Positions 32,356-35,677 of a stretch of 35,677 nucleotides of DNA are shown in pieces; position 1 is the stretch's first letter; the number at the start of each line of letters is the position of its first letter. The stretch covers positions 1 to 35,677 of the forward strand of contig JALHRI010000018.1 in NCBI GenBank assembly GCA_022841525.1, given 5' to 3'. The notes beneath the pieces were generated by a model, which was not told the origin of the DNA, made no database searches, and saw nothing but the letters and a program-made list of their open reading frames with translations. Source of the stretch: Alphaproteobacteria bacterium (lineage in GTDB: Bacteria > Pseudomonadota > Alphaproteobacteria > Rickettsiales > UBA3002). Position numbers and translations under genes: made by a program.

Positions 32356-32571
32356 GCGCGCTCCAAACGCGAGGGTGCCTCGTCAAGACAATAAGCAAGC
32401 AACTGTTTTCTCATTGTTTTTTAGGGCTCTCTCACGCGGTGGATCGCTATCGCAACACGCGCGCAGTGGCCGTGACTTTGCGGAAAAGGTATAGAAGGCT
32501 CTTGTCTGACGTGCCCCCTAGCGGCTCAGCGTGGTTTGAATTAACGCCCCGATGCGACAAAAGGAGATTCT

Positions 32572-32943
32572 ATGCCAACCATCAATCAGTTGGTGAAAAA
32601 GCCGCGCGAAGCCCAAAAGCGCCGCAACAAAGTGCCCGCGATGCAGGCATGCCCGCAAAAGCGTGGCGTGTGCACCCGCGTTTACACCACCACCCCGAAA
32701 AAACCAAACTCTGCGCTGCGTAAAGTAGCTAAAATCCGTCTCACCAGCGGCTTTGAGGTGATTGGCTACATTCCGGGTGAAGGTCACAATCTGCAGGAGC
32801 ACTCGGTGGTGCTGATTCGCGGTGGCCGTGTAAAAGATTTACCAGGTGTACGTTACCACATCATTCGCGGAACGCTCGATACCCAAGGTGTCGCTAACCG
32901 TAAGCAGCGTCGTTCAAGCTACGGCGCGAAACGTCCGAAATAA
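32572..32943 (+). CDS. rpsL: 30S ribosomal protein S12
   Basis: This 123-residue protein is near-identical in pattern to bacterial S12: [60 protein letters not shown] and [19 protein letters not shown]12 sits at the decoding centre of the small subunit. The streptomycin-related positions K43 and K88 are wild type. AAAAGGAGA precedes the start. It is the first gene of the str operon, and rpsG follows after 11 bases. Confidence 0.98.
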   Translation: MPTINQLVKKPREAQKRRNKVPAMQACPQKRGVCTRVYTTTPKKPNSALRKVAKIRLTSGFEVIGYIPGEGHNLQEHSVVLIRGGRVKDLPGVRYHIIRGTLDTQGVANRKQRRSSYGAKRPK

Positions 32944-32954
32944 GAGGAATTGCT

Positions 32955-33425
32955 ATGTCACGTCGTCATGCCGCAAAAATTCGTATCGTCAACCCGGATC
33001 CTAAATTCGGTAGTGTTGCTGTCAGCAAATTCATGAGCTGCATCATGTATGATGGTAAGCGCTCGGTTGCTGAAGGTATTGTGTACGGTGCGTTTGACAT
33101 TGTGGGTCAGAAAACCGGTAAAGATGCGATCAGCGTGTTTGAATCGGCCGTTGAAAATGTTGGCCCATCGATTGAAGTGCGCTCGCGCCGTGTGGGTGGT
33201 GCTACCTATCAGGTGCCTACCGAAGTTCGTCCGCGTCGTCGTCAGGCGCTGGCATTCCGCTGGATGATTAACGCGCTGCGCAACCGTGGTGAAAAGACCA
33301 CGCAGGCGCGTCTGGCTGGCGAAATTATGGATGCTGCTGCAGGTCGCGGCAACGCCATCAAAAAACGTGAAGACACCCACCGCATGGCCGAAGCGAACAA
33401 AGCGTTCAGCCATTTCCGTTGGTAG
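32955..33425 (+). CDS. rpsG: 30S ribosomal protein S7
   Basis: A 156-residue protein with the S7 pattern [60 protein letters not shown] and the C-terminal [21 protein letters not shown]7 is the primary assembly protein of the 16S rRNA 3' domain, near the exit site. GAGGA lies before the start. In E. coli S7 represses its operon; no such site could be judged here. Confidence 0.98.
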   Translation: MSRRHAAKIRIVNPDPKFGSVAVSKFMSCIMYDGKRSVAEGIVYGAFDIVGQKTGKDAISVFESAVENVGPSIEVRSRRVGGATYQVPTEVRPRRRQALAFRWMINALRNRGEKTTQARLAGEIMDAAAGRGNAIKKREDTHRMAEANKAFSHFRW

Positions 33426-33461
33426 AATTTGTAGAGATTTTTTTAGGATATAGTTAAGTTT

Positions 33462-35537
33462 ATGGCACGTTCGCACCCACTGAAAGACTACCGTAACATT
33501 GGTATTTGCGCGCACATCGATGCGGGTAAAACCACGACCACGGAACGCATTCTTTATTACACCGGTGTTAGCCACAAAATCGGTGAAGTGCACGAAGGTG
33601 CGGCCACGATGGACTGGATGGAGCAGGAGCAAGAGCGCGGCATTACCATTACCTCCGCGGCGACGACCTGTTTTTGGAACAATCACCGCATCAACATCAT
33701 TGATACACCCGGCCACGTAGACTTCACGATTGAAGTTGAGCGTTCGATGCGCGTACTCGATGGTGCGGTGGCTGTGTTTGACTCGGTGGCTGGCGTGGAG
33801 CCGCAATCGGAAACCGTATGGCGTCAGGCCGATAAATACGAAGTGCCACGCATTTGCTTCATCAATAAAATGGACCGTATCGGTGCCGATTTCTACCGTT
33901 GCGTGGATATGATTATCGACCGCCTCGGTGCGCGCCCGCTGGTGCTGCAACTTCCTTACGGCGCGGAAGATGAGTTCAAAGGCGTGATTGACCTTGTCAA
34001 AATGAAAGCCGTAGTTTGGAAAGACGAATCGCTCGGTGCGGAATTTGAATACACCGATATTCCGGCAGACTATGTCAGCAAAGCAAAAGAATACCGCGAA
34101 AAGCTCGTCGAAACCGCCGTGGAACAGGATGATGTGCTGCTGGAAAAATACCTCGGTGGCGAAGAGCCTGCAGAAGCAGACCTCAAGCGTTGCATCCGCA
34201 AGGGTACGATTAACTTTGCATTCGTTCCTGTGATTTGTGGATCGGCGTTCAAAAATAAAGGTGTGCAGCCGATGCTCGATGCGGTGGTGGATTTCCTCCC
34301 CAGCCCGCTGGACATTCCTGCGATCAAAGGCATGAAAGTGGACAGCGATGAAGAGCTGCTGCGTAAGGCCGATGATAACGAGCCATTTTCTGGACTCGCG
34401 TTCAAAATTATGTCCGATCCGTTCGTGGGCTCGCTGACCTTCACCCGCGTCTATTCCGGCGTACTGAACTCCGGTTCCTACGTGATGAATACGGTGAAGG
34501 GTGAGCGCGAGCGCATTGGCCGCATGCTGCTGATGCATGCGAACAACCGTGAAGACATTAAAGAAGCGCGCGCCGGTGATATCGTGGCGATTGCGGGTCT
34601 GAAAAATACCACCACCGGGGATACGCTGTGCGATCCGGATAAGCCGGTAGTGCTTGAGCGCATGGAATTTCCCGAGCCGGTGATCGAAATCGCGGTGGAG
34701 CCAAAAACCAAGGCCGATCAGGAAAAAATGGGTATGGCGCTGGCGCGCTTAGCGTCGGAAGATCCGTCGCTGCGCCTGTCCTCGAACGAGGAAACCGGTC
34801 AGACCATCCTTAAAGGCATGGGTGAGTTGCACTTGGAAATCATCGTCGATCGTATGAAGCGCGAATTCAAAGTGGAAGCCAATGTGGGCGCGCCGCAAGT
34901 GGCGTACCGCGAGACGATCAGCAAAAAATATCAGGTCGATTACACGCACAAAAAGCAGTCCGGTGGTGCGGGTCAGTTCGCGCGCATTATCGTCGATCTC
35001 GAGCCGCTGCCGCCAGGTTCCGGCTTTGTCTTCGAAAGCAAAATCGTGGGCGGTTCGGTACCGAAAGAATACGTCCCGGGTGTGGAAAAAGGCTTCAACT
35101 CCATGCTGGGTAACGGCGTACTCGCCGGCTTCCCCGTGATTGATTTCAAAGCCACGCTGGTCGATGGTGCTTACCACGATGTCGATTCCAGCGTGATGGC
35201 GTTTGAAATCGCTGCACGTGCAGCATTCCGCGAAGGTCTGCCAAAAGCCGGTGCGAAACTGCTCGAGCCGATCATGAAGGTCGAAGTGGTGACCCCCGAA
35301 GATTACATGGGCGATGTGATTGGTGATTTATCGTCACGTCGTGGTCAGGTGCAAGGCATGGACAGCCGTGGTAACGCGCGCGTGGTCAATGCGATGGTGC
35401 CGCTGGCGAGCATGTTTGGTTACGTCAACACGCTGCGCTCGATGAGCCAGGGTCGTGCGACATATAGCATGGTGTTCGACCATTACGCGGATGTACCAAG
35501 TAACGTCGCCGAAGAAATTAAAGCCAAAGTGGCATAA
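33462..35537 (+). CDS. fusA: Elongation factor G
   Basis: A 691-residue translational GTPase of normal length. G1 AHIDAGKT is at 17-24, switch I ends [12 protein letters not shown]3 DTPGH is at 81-85 and G4 NKMD at 135-138. Domain IV includes [16 protein letters not shown], and the last domain has the signature [23 protein letters not shown] moves tRNAs and mRNA through the ribosome and helps recycle it. The AGGA before the start is 12 bases away, longer than ideal. Translation may be coupled to rpsG, whose stop is 36 bases upstream. Confidence 0.98.
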   Translation: MARSHPLKDYRNIGICAHIDAGKTTTTERILYYTGVSHKIGEVHEGAATMDWMEQEQERGITITSAATTCFWNNHRINIIDTPGHVDFTIEVERSMRVLDGAVAVFDSVAGVEPQSETVWRQADKYEVPRICFINKMDRIGADFYRCVDMIIDRLGARPLVLQLPYGAEDEFKGVIDLVKMKAVVWKDESLGAEFEYTDIPADYVSKAKEYREKLVETAVEQDDVLLEKYLGGEEPAEADLKRCIRKGTINFAFVPVICGSAFKNKGVQPMLDAVVDFLPSPLDIPAIKGMKVDSDEELLRKADDNEPFSGLAFKIMSDPFVGSLTFTRVYSGVLNSGSYVMNTVKGERERIGRMLLMHANNREDIKEARAGDIVAIAGLKNTTTGDTLCDPDKPVVLERMEFPEPVIEIAVEPKTKADQEKMGMALARLASEDPSLRLSSNEETGQTILKGMGELHLEIIVDRMKREFKVEANVGAPQVAYRETISKKYQVDYTHKKQSGGAGQFARIIVDLEPLPPGSGFVFESKIVGGSVPKEYVPGVEKGFNSMLGNGVLAGFPVIDFKATLVDGAYHDVDSSVMAFEIAARAAFREGLPKAGAKLLEPIMKVEVVTPEDYMGDVIGDLSSRRGQVQGMDSRGNARVVNAMVPLASMFGYVNTLRSMSQGRATYSMVFDHYADVPSNVAEEIKAKVA

Positions 35538-35559
35538 CTGATAAAGATAGGAGTACGAC

Positions 35560-35677
35560 ATGGCTAAGGAGAAGTTTGAGCGGAACAAGCCGCATTGTAA
35601 CATTGGTACGATTGGTCACGTGGATCACGGCAAGACGTCGCTGACGGCGGCGATCACGATGGTACTGGCGAAGCAGG
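35560..35677 (+). CDS. tuf: Elongation factor Tu (partial, cut by the window edge)
   Basis: Only the first 39 codons are visible. [20 protein letters not shown] followed by the G1 loop GHVDHGKT (19-26) identifies EF-Tu, which delivers aminoacyl-tRNA to the ribosome. TAGGAG precedes the ATG by seven bases. Its place after fusA is the standard str operon order. Confidence 0.97.
   Translation, partial: MAKEKFERNKPHCNIGTIGHVDHGKTSLTAAITMVLAKQ

Noticed and set aside
32958-34538. A 526-codon open frame on the minus strand opposite rpsG and fusA
   Set aside because: It is fully antisense to two highly conserved genes, His-rich and without family resemblance; codon bias of the sense genes explains the absence of stops.

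Overview
The window is a chromosomal segment of moderate GC content from an alphaproteobacterium. The evidence is the alphaproteobacterial flagellar regulator FliX, the gene string coiled-coil protein (DUF4164-like)–zapA–6S RNA–5-formyl-THF cyclo-ligase lying divergent from transketolase, and interspersed palindromic repeats typical of intergenic DNA in this class. The genus cannot be named; a deep-branching or free-living lineage fits as well as any.

Region 1 (1-1786): the left edge cuts dksA, read leftwards, which has a very long Lys/Ala/Pro-rich N-terminal tail. Upstream lie a small XRE-like helix-turn-helix protein and fliX, overlapping by ATGA. The divergent space before flgI holds a sigma-54 type promoter.

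Region 2 (1723-21655): a rightward flagellar cluster, flgI-flgJ-flgN-flgK-flgL-fliW-fliB-fliC-flaG-fliD-fliS-fliK-flgD-flgE, closed by a strong terminator. It encodes the P-ring, rod-binding protein, export chaperones, hook, hook-filament junction, flagellin, cap, hook-length ruler and a flagellin lysine methylase. At least five -24/-12 (sigma-54) promoter sites (before flgI, flgJ, fliD, fliK and flgE) fit FliX/FlbD-style hierarchical control. The exterior proteins FlgE (951 aa), FlgK (914), FliD (867) and FliC (693) are all much larger than usual. FlgE and FlgK share an inserted module, and FliD carries three copies of another. Flagellin control seems to rest on FliW/FliS/FlaG; no flaF or flbT is present here.

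Region 3 (21656-26945): a small unknown gene, a YmdB-like phosphoesterase with altered metal-site residues, a multi-hairpin element, 5-formyl-THF cyclo-ligase, 6S RNA, a modular palindromic repeat, zapA and its coiled-coil partner, then transketolase.

Region 4 (26942-31584): an AT-richer stretch with an unrecognised 787-aa protein that looks like a chain of small alpha/beta units (the first HicA-like), an OmpA-family protein with its own terminator, an unrecognised 113-aa protein, and the transglycosylase mltG.

Region 5 (31689-35677): a Nudix protein with a split Nudix box, then the str operon rpsL-rpsG-fusA-tuf (tuf cut by the right edge), driven by a near-consensus sigma-70 promoter and not directly preceded by rpoBC.

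The best candidates for something undescribed are the shared HGLxxGDxV-type module in hook and junction proteins together with the general enlargement of the axial proteins, the 787-aa multi-unit protein, the interchangeable mini-hairpins of the palindromic repeats, and the HTH protein coupled to FliX.
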